This document shows, piece after piece, positions 25,545 through 38,988 of a stretch of 64,000 nt of DNA. Source of the stretch: Eucalyptus grandis (lineage: Eukaryota > Streptophyta > Magnoliopsida > Myrtales > Myrtaceae). The stretch's first letter is position 1. Each line of letters begins with the position of its first letter. The notes beneath the pieces are model-generated. The model was given only the letters and a program-made list of their open reading frames with translations. It did no database searches and was not told where the DNA came from. Location: positions 17,050,001 to 17,114,000 of the forward strand of contig NC_052620.1 of the NCBI RefSeq assembly GCF_016545825.1. Direction: 5' to 3'. The translations under genes and the position numbers were made by a program.

Positions 25545-25686
25545 GCTGCTCCTCTTTGAATGTAGCCTTCAAGAGGTTGCACTCAAAGATAGAAGATACC
25601 TAAATTATTTCGGCGGTAGAGAGACCCTAATTGCATAGGCTCGCACCAAGTCGAGCTATGGAAGCGTATTGTGTCAATAAGAATAA

Positions 25687-26395
25687 GAAAGATCCCGAGT
25701 TACAGAAGCACGCCATATCATAAGAAGAAAGAGAGACTTTAGGCTATAAAAGCACACCATGTCATAAGAAGAATGAGGACCCCGAGCTACAAAAGATCAT
25801 TGTGTGATAAGAAGAAAGAGAGACTTCAGGCTACAAAAGCGTGCCGTGTCATAAGAAGAATGAGAGACCCCATGCTACAGAAGCACGTCGTGTCGTGAGA
25901 AAAAGGAGAGACCTTTGGGTTACGAAAGCACGCCGTGTCATAAGAAAAAGGAAAGACTCCAAGCTACAGAAGTATGCTATGTCATAGGAAAAAGGAAAAA
26001 CCTCAGGCTACAGAAGTACGCCGTGTCATAAGAAAAAGGAAAGATCCCGGGCTATAGAAACACGCCGTGTCATAGGAAAAAGGAAAGACCCCAAGCTACA
26101 GAAGCACGTTGTGTCCTAAGAAGAAAGAGAGACCCCAAGCTACAGAAGCACGCCGTATCGTAAGAAAAAGGAAAGACCCCGAGCTACAAAAGCACGCCAT
26201 GTTAGATGAAAAAGGAGAGACCCTGGGCTATAGAAGCATGCCGTGTCATAAGAATAATGAAAGATTCTGGGTTACAGAAGCACGTGGTGTCATAAGAAAA
26301 AGGAAAGACTCTGGGTTATAGAAGTACACCGTGTCATAGGAAGAATGAAAGACTCCGAGTTACAAAAGCATGCTATGTCATAGGAAGAAGGAAAG
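25687..26395. repeat. 44-bp minisatellite in the interior of the LARD-like element, about 16 copies
   Basis: The consensus reads roughly GACCCCGAGCTACAGAAGCA followed by CGCCGTGTCATAAGAAAAAG and GAAA. Sixteen units can be counted by the recurring CATAAGAA-type block. Units differ at several positions, mostly by transitions. The ORF at 26109-26321 is only a read-through of the repeat. Confidence 0.88.
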
Positions 26396-29300
26396 AAATG
26401 AAGTCTCACCGTGTAATAACGAGTCTCGACTAGGCTGAAAATACATGGTTTGAGGAAAACCCATGAACGTTTGTAGATGACATGATTTAAGACTAACCAT
26501 GAACCTTGTAGATAACATGGTTTGAGGCTGACTATGAATCTTTGGTTTTTAGGGAAGCACCCGCTAACCCCTTGAAAACTACATGGCTTCACTAACGAAT
26601 CCTATCGAACTCAACTTGAGCAAATGTCATTAGGGACGTCATCAAAAGACGTATTGGCAATATATTGCAGCATTAATTGAATAAGCTAATCCAGCTAAGT
26701 CCGACTACTTTAAAAAAAAAACATTCAATGTCAATCAGTATCATGTAGTGCAGAACTGTCATCTTGCTCGGGGATGTATCATTAATCATCAAATTCTCTA
26801 GGAGTGAAGTTCTTATCAGAACGGCTACAACTCGTGACAAAAGCTTATTAAGCATGCCAAACTAGAGCTTCTTTGTCATAAAGAGTTTCTCATATACTCT
26901 CGATAAAATGGCTACTCGATCTCATCCATTCATATGGGAGATAACTAGTTGCTAAGGGTATCTCACATAACCTATGTCGAAGGCTTCTAGAAACATTCGC
27001 AATCAGCACAATCTGATCAATGAAAAAAGTCTTTTGAAAGAACCTCAATATAAGCTCGGTTAGAGTTTACACAAATGGATTATTGCTTTGAGGCCAGTAA
27101 AGGAACATTTGTCACTATCTTCGTTGGGTTTACAAGTCGAGAACTTGGAAGACAAGATAGAATTGCTTCCACTCCTTCAAGCGGTAGCTTCTTTATGGCA
27201 TTCTCATTTTCACTCGAACTATCCCAATTAGAAGAGACTTCGGAAGATGGTCGTAATGTTAGCTTGGGAGAGGCTCGAAAGGCTTAAAATTTTCAAGGGG
27301 GTTTTCAAGAGTCAGTGATCATCATGGCATTGTGACTAGGTCACTTGATCTTTTGAAATCATTTGGCTTTTGAAACACAGCACATCTTAAAAGTCCTTTG
27401 ACATTCATTTCTGCATGGAAGCTTTGCTCCTTTCTCTAATTTCATTTGCTCTTGCGATGATTTTTTTACGCAAGTATTTGGACTTTGATAATTTTTATTT
27501 CACAGATGCAGCCTTTTGGCTCTTTTTCTTGACGGGCATTGGCCTTACTTTTACCAAGCACACTGTTTTTTCATACTCCATAATTTGTCGAACTTTTTGC
27601 TCTTTGAACTTTTGGAGCTCTTATGACTTTTGAGATGCTTTTCACATTTTCTCATAAATGTCAATTGTATGTGGTCAATCCTTATGCATTGCCCCAGTGA
27701 AGGGAGATGATCAGCACTTGAGATTCAGAAATGAACAATTAGGCCCAAATTGGTTAAAGTAACGGATATCAATGTTTGGGTAGAGAAGGAAATGCTCTTC
27801 TTCACCTTGGGATGAGTCAAGCTCTTATGAGAATTTCTCTAAATAATAGAATTTTTCTCAATCTTTCGCTCTACAACATGACCGTAACCTCCTATGATGC
27901 CCATAATGTATGGTAATTTGAAAGCTCATCTTTATTCGGCCCAAAGGGGTAGCAAGAGATTAGTGCAAGGCTTGGAATTGATGAAGGAAATACCTTTATC
28001 ATTTCAATCTTTGCGCTCAATGCGAATGAATTTTTCGTCCTAAGAGAATGTCGTTTTTCACTCAACTCTAGAAAATATTTAGAGGACGTGTTTGGAAATG
28101 GCTTACCTTTCTTCATCCTAAGGACTTCTTGTTTGGCATGGTTAACGTTTCACTTTTCACTTTGCTGAGATCATCTAAGTAGATCAATCTCCATAAGAAA
28201 ATTTGATTCAAAATGAATAACCCACAAAACAAGAAAACAATTTTGAGATGAAAAAGATGTTCAAAAAGTTTGTAATTTTTTTTAATTATTCATTTTTGTG
28301 CTTATCTCTAGGAAAGCGCCAAAGGTTTTTTTTTTTTTTTTTTACTGGAAATTCTCCATTTTTTTATATTTAATTCTGAGAAAAATAATACTTACTTACG
28401 ATATGGTGACTCGGTAATCTTGTAAAGAATGTGAAAGAATATGTTAGTGCAAAAATCTTTAGGGATTGAAATGTTGGAAACAATACATTATTACCCTTCA
28501 CTCGCTTTTATCCTTTGGGTGCTAACATTTCTTGGATTCACCTTCGTGTATATTTGGTAACTCGACATTACCCTTCACTTGCATTTACCTTTAAGTATTT
28601 GATGTCTTCATATCAAAGGAAAAAGAATCATGTCAGAGACGCTATCAAAATGAGTAATTGGAATTGACACAATTTACCCTTCACGTGTTTTCATTCTTCA
28701 GGTATGAACTTCACCTTAAGGGGCTAGGATTGATTGAAAAATGACTATGTGGCCTTGATTTTATCCATGAAAAAGCACTTCTCTATTGTATACAACAATT
28801 TACAAAGTTCAATTCCTACTTTTTCAAATACACTTTTCAAAGAGACGTTCAATTAACAAAGAGCTTGAAAAATTTAAATATGAATCATTAGGTGTGTTTT
28901 TCAAGATCTTGCTTTGAAAGGAGAGATATTGCTCATTGTTTCCATATTTGAAGATATTGTTCTTTAGATGCTTTGCCCATTTATTGCTTGCAAAGAAAAG
29001 ATTGGACATGTTATTTCCTTGCTCGATTAGGAATCATTTAGGAACTACACACATCTCTTTACACCAAAATAGACAGTCAGTCTTAGCATGATTCCTTGAT
29101 GGAAAGTGCTGCTTCTACGGTCAATGTGCAACATTTTCCTCCATTTATCACCCTGTGAGAAAAGGAGATGAAACAGGTTATTTCCATACTTAATTAGGTT
29201 CAATTGAGGAACAATACATCATTTTCTTGATGAATTTGACAATGTTGTCCCAACACACTTCATTGGTGGGGGAAGGAGAGATTTTTCTCTAAATCAAATG

Positions 29301-31566
29301 TTGCTCTCCCACTCTTTATTTGATAAACCTTTGTTCTGTTTGAGTTTGTCCTGTACCAAAGAAAAGGATGTCATTTTTTATGCTAAAGAGAATCAAGTTT
29401 ATGAATGAAATACATTCTTTTTCAAAGTTGGGTGATCAACATCCCAAGGTATCTCTTATAGAGATAAGGATAATATTGCTCCTCTGTTTCATTTGAATCT
29501 TTCTTTGTTTAAGATGAACATGACCTAATAATGCTTCATCGCGTTTGTTGGAACATTACAAAGCTTGGTACTCTTTATGTCTCCTTGACAATGGAAAAGA
29601 AAGTCATGTTAGAAACGGTATCATAAATGGATAATTGGAATCGATACAGTTTACTTTTCATTCGAATTCACCTTTTGGATGCTTGACAACTCCATTCATT
29701 TGTCTCATCATGCAAAGTGAACGAGATCGATGGGCTATTTTGGCACCTAAGGCATCTCCAAATAAAGAAACTTCCCAAAACGGAATTCAACTTCGCCTCT
29801 ATGGAAGATTGGCGCCGACAAAGCCTCGACGCATGCTTGCTCCTTGAGTTCCATGAGCCAACACTTTTATCTTTTAGAATGGGCAAATGCTGATCTCAAA
29901 TAAACTACCTAAGAAAGCGACCACGTCAAGAGGGGGCCTTAAGCAAAGCTTTCTCGAAATTCATTTCAAAACATTTTGAAGGTAGACATAAAGGTTCGCT
30001 TAAAACACTTCTGAGTTTGTTTTTAAAATGATGATTTTCATGAAATTGAATTCCATCATTAAAAAAATGTGAGTCACATGATTTACAATAGCATCAATTG
30101 GATTTGCAATCAAAACCCAAAATAGAAAACATGATTCTTAACAAGAATAAAAACAATGATAAAATACAAGAAACTCTTGCATAGTTAAGAGTAAAAATCA
30201 ACTCTTGTCCTAGCTCTAGAATTCACTTCTCTATGTGGTCGAACACAAGAATGTCAAGGAGCATCACGCATAACCTGCAAAAAGACGACGATGTTAGTAT
30301 GTGAATAAGAAAATGATCTCTCAATGAGGTCACTTCTTACAACAAAATCAAGGCGCGGTACATGCCCCCATAGTCTTTATTACGGGGTTTTAGTATTTCG
30401 CCATGATTTTATCATAATGAAGACATCATTAAAAAAAAAAAAAAAAAATCGATCAACGGCTATCAATCGAACGTCCACTCTTATTCTAAAAGTTTCATAT
30501 GCAAAAGTGGCATTGATTTTTTAAAGATTAACTTATGATTTTTCTCATGCAAAAATGAAGTGACTTTTGTTTTGAGAAATCTATACACAAAATATGATTT
30601 GCATTTCAGTCCCAAAATGTGAGAATGAGAGAATTTGATTAAAAATGCAATTTCAATTTTTGTGCCCCAATATATAATCACAACTTGAAAGTTTTTTTTT
30701 TTTTTCAAAATGTGATTTTGAGCCCATAACTAGAAATTTAAACAAAACCATATGTTCAACAGGGCCAAATCAAAGTGTTTAGAATTTGCATTCAATGTTC
30801 ACTTATCAAGAGTGATTGCTAATTTTTTCAATTATAAGCCTACATAATTGAGGACATTCGATTGGTCTCTGCAAATTTCTAAATGAAAATTCAATTAAAA
30901 TAAAGCAAATAAAAAGAAGAATGATACTTACAATGGGGGGGGACTTTCTCTCTCTCTTGTTTGTTTGTTTTTTTTTTTTTAAATACATAGACATGCATAT
31001 GAGATGTGGTTTGATTTCTATTCTATATGGCTCAAAATGGAGCCATAGGATCACCGGACCGAACTAACAAGATCGCAGCTAGGTTATGTTACCCATGACT
31101 CTGGCTTCATCAAAGAACCAACCCATGTCGCATGGTTGTAGACTAGGGTGGGGACCTTTGACATTAGGAAGGAAATTTCGGAGTTGAGATGGGTGACTCG
31201 TGCTACATGATTGTAGTCGATGTGGTATCCACCTCAACACCATCCTAAGTGATCATATGCAGTCCAAGTCCAGCCACAGGTAGTGTGTCATGGTGTAGTG
31301 CAATGCAGGGAATACATGCACGACAGTCTACAAACAAACACTACTTTAAAAGTTTGAAACATAAACATTTATTCCCAACTCCACACCTACAAGACAAGGA
31401 GTTAACAATCACTCCTCCCTTTATAATTCCCACCATTTAACACTCATGTTAGGGACTTACGTAATCGATATCATCGCTGCCAAACAAAATTGTTTTTTGA
31501 ACAAGATCAATTCTGGCCTCGGTCCTCTAAGGTCTAAAACCGGAATCCCCAACGAAGTCACCAAGC
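26396..31566. other. Non-coding interior of the LARD-like element
   Basis: No conserved retroelement motifs are seen in six frames. The segment 28480-29690 has dispersed variants of TTTACCCTTCACTCGCTTTT followed by a short spacer, suggesting an older, worn repeat. Poly(T) runs lie at 28327-28343, 30690-30704 and 30968-30980. Confidence 0.6.
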
Positions 31567-33303
31567 TGTTGCGACCTACCCCTCGGGGAAGAGAGTAGGT
31601 TTAGAGGTATTGCCTAATGATTAGGCTTGGGCTCTCTCAAGCCCATACGTCGCGTGACATTGGGGTATTCTTAAGAATTTCCTAATAAGGAGTCGTCACT
31701 AGCCTATTGGGGTTGGTTAGAAACCAAGTGAGGCACGGAAGTATGCCACACTTCCTACGCAATCAGAAAATCTAGGAGCAGGGAACTTGATTACACCGAT
31801 TGACCAATTAGTGTCTTTTCGGTATCTAATTTTATTCATTTTAAAATAATGGATTTTTGTCAGGCAGTTTGGATTGATTTCATACCTATCCACTAACATG
31901 TGGAGTGATCATGCGGATATGCGATCATTAAAGTAACAATTTACAACTAAAATCATAATTGCAGTAAACTTTAGCACGTGCAATTAAACATAATAAAATA
32001 TGCAAATTAAAATATGATATAATCAATATACAAGCAAATAAAGGCCTAATTATACTAAGAAGGCAAGACATGGCAATTCATAACCAAACCTTACATTTTT
32101 TTAAATTTCGAAATTTAAAAAAAAATCGAAAAAAAATTATTATTATTATTTTTGGGCGAATCGGGTCGGGTCGGGTCCGGTCTTACCCGACCCAAGTCTA
32201 ACCCGATTAAACCGGATCCAGATTCGGCCCAGATGGGGGCAAGTCGGGTTAGACCGCGTGGGTCAAGCCTGACCAACCTTGGTCGAGCCTTTGCTAGGCC
32301 AGGATTAGGCCTCAACTGGCGGGCCCAATCCCCCGCAAAAAAAAAAGGATTTCGCAGGCCCACAGCCCAATGAGCTGCGGAAGAAAGGGACCAAGTGGGC
32401 TAGAAAGATTTGGCCCAACTCGGCCTACCTCCTCTGGTCGGTGATTGCTTAGTCATGACCGGAGGAGGCTGCGGCGACGCCGTCCCGGTTAGGTGTGGGG
32501 GCGACTTTCAACCCTCCTAAGGTTGAAGGGCTTTGACGGCGACGGCACGGAGGTTTCGGGGTGAGCTCCGACGATGTGCAAGGATTCACGGCTCCAACCT
32601 CCCTCGGCTCCAACGACGCAACTCTCGGGAACCTGACCTAAACGATGTAGGAGAGAGAGGGACGCGGCCTAGGGCCCTAAACGACGAGAATAGGGGGGAT
32701 TTCAACTTGACATTTCGTTGAGCAAGTAGCGGGCGTTTTGGGAAGCAAGGGTTTCGAGCTCAGCCAAGGCCCAAGCGCGAGTATGAACCGCCGGTGAGGC
32801 ACGCTAGAGCAATAGGAAAAGCAAGGGGGAGCAAGTGGTGGCCGGAGCCCACCCAAACTGGTTGAGGTGAGCTCCGGCAAGCTCGATTCCGGGAATGCAT
32901 GCAAGATGTTCGTCGAAATGCCTACCTAAGTTTTCAGAGAAGATTGCGGTGGTGGCGGTGGTCAGGCGACATGTCAATGGCGGTAGGGTGCTCCTTGGCT
33001 TCTTCTCCACCAACCTTTTCCTTCGTTCCCCTGGTTACTTCTTCCTCCGTCCTTTTCTTCTTCCCAATCCTTCTTCCCCTGTTTTCCCCTCCCCTCTCCA
33101 ATTCTCTCCCCTCTCCCTGTTCTTGCCGACGCGTCTCCTTTCTTCTCTCCTGTCTTCTCCTATTGCTTTGCTCCTGCCCTCACATCTCTTCTATTGTTGT
33201 CTCTTTTGCTTTTCTTGCAAGTTCGTGCGTGAAGATGGCTAGAGGAGGAAGAGCTAGGGCGCAGGTCGAGCCGAAATGAGAAGGAGGTTGGGCTGGGCTG
33301 CAC

Positions 33304-33355
<52 letters not shown>

Positions 33356-33467
33356 GAGAAGGGGCGGGTTGGGCGGGTTGGGCTAAGGCCAGATTCGGCC
33401 CGACCCGGCCCCTCTCGCATCCTTTTTTTTTTGTTGTTTTTTTTTTGTTTAAAAATAGGTGTCAACA
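31567..33467 (+). repeat. 3' LTR of the LARD-like element
   Basis: This 1901-bp direct copy of the 5' LTR begins TGTTGCGACCTACCCCTCGG and ends GGTGTCAACA. By eye, a 350-base comparison (24600-24950 against 32895-33235) shows roughly 10-15% differences, many of them C/T, so the insertion is not recent. A (GA)n run lies at 33305-33350. Confidence 0.85.
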
Positions 33468-33472
33468 AATAT

Positions 33473-35740
33473 ATATTACGAACTTTAAATAATAATCTTT
33501 AAACTCAATGATTTTTTTATTAAGCATGTTTTTATGTAATAAAATAGGCTATACTTGACTACCTATATTTATAAATGAGGGCACAATTTTAAATTAAATG
33601 GATTAAATTCACAATTAATTTTTTTAAATAAACAGTATTATTTCAGAACATATATTCTATGCATTCACTTCCTTTTCAAGTTCAAGCTCAAAAACTTGAA
33701 TTATTGTCAAAAATACAAAATTTGTATTAAATAAAATCAAGTTTTCAAAATTAAAATGAATTTCTTTAACACGATAAGCTTTTTTATGTGCCTGTTCTAA
33801 TTATTGGAGTAAGTTATAATTTATTTTTAACAAACTTTATTTGTTGAGAGCTTATATGTCCTTGGTTTGTTATAGTTTTCTCAAAATAGTATTGAGAGGC
33901 TTTCTTTATTTTTACTATTGTCATATTTTCAAACTAAACAATATCCTTTTTGCATAAATTAAAGAAATGTTCTCACTTCAATTATTTTTGAAGTTTTAAC
34001 TAAAATTTTGAATTATAGATTAAAAACAAAACCAAAAAAACAAAACAAAACAAAAGTCGTGTCACAAAACGGTTTGTTGTTTGGTTCTTTAACAAAAATT
34101 AAAGCTCATGAACTATGTCCTTATCCATACTTTTTCTAATGACCCCTTTTCAAGATTAAACTTAAGAGATAAATCTCAATTAATTCTCATCTACTCCACA
34201 TTCTAAAATTTAATCACAATAGGAGATAGAGATTGGAAGGTGACAAATTATTTACTTAAAAACTTATTGATCAAATGTGGTCTGCATGACAACCATAGAG
34301 ATATAGTGAAGTGCCATGTGGCATCCTTAGATGTCAAAACTCTCTTAATTTTGATTTTGACTATATATACCAAGTCACTTATTAAACTTGCAATTCTTGC
34401 TGCTGTTTTGTATATAATTTCCACAAATACAGTAATTTTTATAGCTTTGAATACTCATATGCATTTGTATTTTCAAACAAAAAAAATCAATTAATTAAAA
34501 ACGTTGCGTGAAAGCCAAATTTAAGAAGCTCAATATAATACAAATAACATAGTAATGATTATTCATAAACTTAGTTATAATTATATGTTTTGCGTTAATT
34601 AGTACTAGAAAAAGAGCACATGTTTCGTGTGTGAAAGGATAAGTAGGAAAAAATTTAAAATTCCAATTTTGAAGATTTGATTTATTTAGAAAAATAAACT
34701 CAAATTTTAATGAAATAAATATTTAACTTACCAAAAGATATATGAAATTTTAAAATTTATATTAGTAAATTGATAGAAATTTAATGAACCATAATAACTT
34801 AGAAATCAAATTTACATTAATTAAACAATTATACCTTGCGTTTGATATTGCGATATAATGATTCACTTAAAAAAATAGGCTTCCATTGAATTTATTGTGC
34901 AGAGTTTGAGATGAAACTTGGGAAGAGATTTTTTCTATCTTTTATAAGGAAAATTACACAAATTATTCATGAACTTTGATTTAATAAGCAATGTTATTTC
35001 TGAATTTTAAATTATTAAATGTGATCCATGAATTTTAGCCCTATATGCAATATCGTCCATTAAATTTGTTCCATATAGTTTTTGAACTTTTAATATATGT
35101 TCAATACCATCCTTGAATTATGCAAAAATATTCAATGTTGTTCTTAAAATTGAATTAATGGACATACAACATTGCAAAAATCATGTATTGGAAAAGATAA
35201 ATACTAATTTGCATGACAACAAAAACTGTTAAATACAGTCCAAATGTTACATTCGAGAGGTCGGTCATTGTGGCAATATAACAATTCTCGAACCGTCTCT
35301 CTCCTTTTTCCCAAAGCGAATGTGGGTGCGCGTGTGCATGTGGATGGAGCATGCTGGCGATTCATTTCCCACATTATCCAGAACAAATTAGCACACCTTT
35401 ATGCAATTTTCTCGTGCTTTAATTCGCATCTTGCTCGATTCATAATATTAGTAGCAAGAGCCTAGAGGGGCGAGCATGAGTTAGAGGCCCAAACCACCCA
35501 TGAAATTATTTAGCTTAGGCAAGAAAATAGCTCAATGTGCGCCCTCCATGAATTCTTCGGCCCCTTGTCTCTCTGTAAATCGCAAAACATGTTGCTGAAT
35601 TGACAGCCAAAGTTTTATTTTAAACTAAAAAAAAAAAAAATCGTTTATTAATTTATTTCCGATGCTGAAGTTTAAGAAATTGTACAATTATCAAATTGTC
35701 CAAACTCCAGAAAAGCACACCTTCTCTAATTTTAACTTTT
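33473..35740. other. AT-rich spacer
   Basis: No gene is recognised. The part 34960-35160 repeats phrases such as ATTCATGAACTTTGA and CCATGAATTTTAG, typical of worn half-copies of foldback elements. The part 35240-35480 is less AT-rich but has no supported ORF. Confidence 0.45.
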
Positions 35741-35755
35741 AAATTGTTATCTTCC

Positions 35756-35935
35756 CAGGTGGCGCTCTTCCGACATGGAAGGGGAGGTGAGGGTTAATCC
35801 CGCACCTTCGGGAGGGGATGGGATGGGGACGCGTAAGTTTCGGGAGTAGGTTTCGACTCCCGCACGAAGGCGGGACAAAAGTTTGAGTAGTATAGTGTAG
35901 GCATAAAATAGGATTGACAAAAAAAAAATTGTTAT
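35756..35935 (+). mobile_element. SINE-like retroposon with perfect 15-bp target duplication
   Basis: A 180-bp GC-rich block ending in an A-run is flanked by the perfect direct repeat AAATTGTTATCTTCC (35741-35755 and 35936-35950). It contains GGTTTCGACTCC (35849-35860), close to the pol III B-box consensus, and a weaker copy GGTTAATCCC at about 35792. An A box is not clear. Size, A-tail and long target duplication all fit a SINE mobilised by LINE machinery. Confidence 0.82.
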
Positions 35936-36170
35936 CTTCCATTTACCCGCATCGCTATCATACATGTAGCTCTTGGCCTCCCCATCCGTACGTTATAAAT
36001 TTTCGAAGCTGAATCTGCCTATTTTTTCTTTCTTTTTCTGTGAATTTTCTCGTAATTTGGAAAAAATTGAAACTTTTGTCTATTCTCACGGCCATTACTT
36101 AGGTATTTACAAAATAAATGTTATGAAAATAACCTCCCGCCACACAAACATTTATTGCGATTTGCAAATC

Positions 36171-36700
36171 CAAAAAAGCCCTATTTGGTAACACTTCAAA
36201 TAGTAATTGATTCTATTTTTTTTTTTTTTTTTTTTTTTGGTTCCAAGAAGCAAAAAAAGAACAAAAATCCATTTGATAAATTTTTATTTTTAGGAACACA
36301 AATTCATTTTTTTGTTCTCGGGAGTAGATTTGAAATAAAATCAAGAAGTGGAAAAAGGTTACTTCTTGTTCCCAAGAATAATTTTTAGAATCAAACCTTA
36401 TTTTTCATCTTTTCTCTTCTTCTCTTTCCTTTTTTCTTCTTCTTCCTTCAGCCGATCATCGGCCTTGGCCATGGCCAACGACCGGAGAAAGGAGAAGATG
36501 AAAAGGAAAAGAAAAGAGAAAATTTTGATAAAATTTTAAAGATTAAAAGAAAATAGTTTGGATTCAAAATTTTAAGAGTTTTACTAAATGTATTTCCATT
36601 CTAGGAATAAAAATTTTGAGCAGTTTATCAAAAGCCTTCAAATTTTCAGAAATTATTTTCAGAAACAAAATAGTTACCGGATGCGCTTAGATTTTCTTAC
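36171..36700. mobile_element. Possible MITE-like element
   Basis: The left end TATTTGGTAACACTTCAAA and the right end AAAATAGTTACCGGATGCGC (TTTGGTAAC against GTTACCGGA) are weakly inverted, and the interior has inverted poly(T)/A-rich patches. A TSD is not evident. The short ORFs at 36155-36540 are low-complexity products of the T-rich tracts. Confidence 0.35.
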
Positions 36701-37346
36701 ATAGTCTATCCAAATAGTCCTCGCAAAAAGGGCATCAGTTGTAATTTATTCAAGGTCCTAGGGCTCGGGCTCCGTTGTAATTTGAACCTAGCTTGAGTTG
36801 TCTCCCTAACTCACCAACTCAGAAACCGACTTCACAAACAGGCGATCCACATCGACGTCTATTATTGGTCAAAAGGCTTACAAAGGCACCGAACTATTTT
36901 TCCGTTCGAGCTTGAGGCAGTCATTGTGACTATGCGACAGCGCCGAACATACCTTCCCACATTTAATCTAAATTAATAGCCAATCATGCAGAGGATTAGG
37001 CCTAATTAATTGGAGGTACCAGTTCTCTTCTATTATCATGCTAGGACAAGGAAATTTTTGTTGCGACAACTACCTCTCAAGGATCGGGTGTTCGGACTAA
37101 TTTTATATTATAGGGCTAATCACTAATTTGCTTTTTCAATCTCTCAATCAGTCACCAATTAATTGTTGAACACCTCGGCACAGGACGGTGCCTTGCATCT
37201 TAATTGAAGTCTTTTTGCCAGCACGAGATTTTGAGTCTCTTGTGTCTACTCTTCTGCCACCGAAGCAGAATTATGAAAGTTCCTTTGGAGCAAACAACCT
37301 TACTCTATATATAATTGACTAATATTTGTATAATGTCAATATCAGC
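36701..37346. other. Spacer without recognised features
   Basis: No ORF, terminal repeat or RNA gene is recognised. Confidence 0.45.
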
Positions 37347-37354
37347 CAAAAAAA

Positions 37355-38030
37355 TAATCAGGGATCCAAAAAATCCTTAACTTAACAAACGGCTCATAAA
37401 CTTTCAATTGTATTAATTTAGTCATAAAACTTTTAACTAGTCATAAAACTTTTAACAGTTTGTCAATTTTTGTATTAAACTTTTGGCAAGTCATTCTAGC
37501 CAATCTTAAGCGGAAAATGCTAACATGGACACCAACATCCCATGTGACATGATCGACGTTGACTTGAATAATTTTTTATTTTTTATTTACAAAACTGATT
37601 TTACATATTTTTTTCCTTCACTTGTGGCCAACAAGGGCTATGGTGCTCTCTCGGCCCTCACCTGTGGATGGTCGCTAGCTATGGTAGAGAACTAGCCACG
37701 ATGAAAGGAAAATCTTTTTTAAAAAAAAAAAACAAAGAGAGAAAAAAATTCAAAGTTTTTAAAGAATGCAAAAATTGTTCAAATCATCATAGACCACATT
37801 ATTGATTTTCAACCAATTTTAGTAGAAAGACTATATTGAAAAATCATTAAAAGATTATGATAAAATTGACAAATAGTCAAATTATTTAGGATGAAATTGA
37901 CACAATTGAAATTTTATAACTAGATTTGGTAAATCGTCAAAGGTTTAGGACAAAATTAGAATAATTGAAAGATTTATAACCGAATTGACAATTACACAGT
38001 AAGTTTAAAGACTTTTTAGATAATTTCCCC
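37355..38030. mobile_element. Foldback Mutator-like element, worn copy
   Basis: The left side begins GGGATCCAAAAAATCCTTAA after TAATCA, and the right side ends with the inverted form ACTTTTTAGATAATTTCCCC. CAAAAAAA flanks both sides (37347-37354 and 38031-38038), but this is low-complexity. The arms share phrases with the element at 38989-39940 (AGTCATAAAACTTTTAA, AAAATGCTAACATGGACA). It has no ORF. Confidence 0.6.
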
Positions 38031-38039
38031 CAAAAAAAG

Positions 38040-38980
38040 TCATGTAAAGGAAATATTAAAATAAACTAGAGATAGGGGTCTCAAAAATACCCAACTCGAA
38101 TCTTTTTGGCTTTGGTCTCATTCAATCAGGTAATAAGTAAAGGAACTTGGGTAGTTTACGGTTTGATTTGGTTCAGGCCTGTTTCATTTTCCCTCTTTCC
38201 TTTTGTCTTCTGGCTTCCTGTTCCTTTCGCATCCACTCTCATAGCAATAGTTCCTACAAATAAAATGGAATATTTCATGAATTTACGACAAGCAACTTGC
38301 ATACCAGTAATACCAAGAAGGCTAGCGACATGGCCATGTCATCGTCGAGCTTGCCATCGCCACCTCTTTTACATTAGTGAGCTTCCTTGAGTACAAGGAG
38401 GAGACAGCGATGGTGGATAAGAAGTCTGATGCGGCCATGTAGCTAGGGCGATAGTAGGGAAGGGGATCATGACCAGGGAGAGGGAGTTGCCGGAGGGAGA
38501 GATGGAGGCGACAGGTGAGGAAGACACAACGGAGGAGATCAGGTTAGGGAGGGCCCTGATTGGGAATGGTCGGGCGGAGGGATGAACTTGACCTAGTGGA
38601 CCTTCGGGTTGTTGATAGAGTGAGGGTTTTGTCAAGGGTCCACGAGAGAGAGAGAGACCCAAGAAGGGAAGCCCAAGATGTTCAAAGACGCTCAATTATG
38701 AAAGATAGATTTGAGGCTTTAGGTGAAACTTGGAATCTCAAATAAGTTTTTGCGTTTTTCTTGTTTTACGTCTTTATGCAATCTTATGGTATTCCATGAC
38801 GTTTAATAATAAGTGTGTAATTTGGAACTACTCTGAAGTTTCATTTCGGTGATATTCGACTTTTGCTTTGTTAATGTTATAAATTCTTTGTTTGTCTAAA
38901 TATGAGTTGTGGACAACAAATAACATCAAATGATAGTCATCAAAAGTGATGATTCATTATAATCGTTTAAATAATAATAC
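38040..38980. other. Spacer with mixed composition
   Basis: ORFs at 38106-38390 (plus) and 38369-38695 (minus) match no family that I know. The GAGAGA tract at 38644-38656 and the GGAGG-rich text at 38390-38560 hint at a captured gene leader, but this cannot be supported. Confidence 0.35.
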
Positions 38981-38988
38981 ATGTAAAA

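Larger units (their letters stand above)
23237..33467 (+). mobile_element. Complete non-autonomous LTR retrotransposon (LARD-like), 10.2 kb
   Basis: Two long direct repeats (23237-25544 and 31567-33467) bound an interior of about 6.0 kb. The outer ends are TGTTGGGACC and GGTGTCAACA, and the perfect 5-bp duplication AATAT flanks the whole (23232-23236 and 33468-33472), so this is one intact insertion. The interior has no ORF with gag, protease, integrase, reverse transcriptase or RNase H motifs; its longest ORFs are under 110 aa. Long LTRs with a large non-coding interior define LARD elements, which depend on proteins supplied by a partner element. No clear tRNA primer site follows the 5' LTR and no strong polypurine tract precedes the 3' LTR. 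Orientation is nominal. Confidence 0.85.

Noticed and set aside
26109..26321. 70-aa ORF with Lys/Arg/Glu repeats
   Set aside because: Direct read-through of the 44-bp minisatellite.
25687..26395. Regular repeat array considered as CRISPR-like
   Set aside because: There are no unique spacers between units; it is a plain minisatellite in a plant retroelement.
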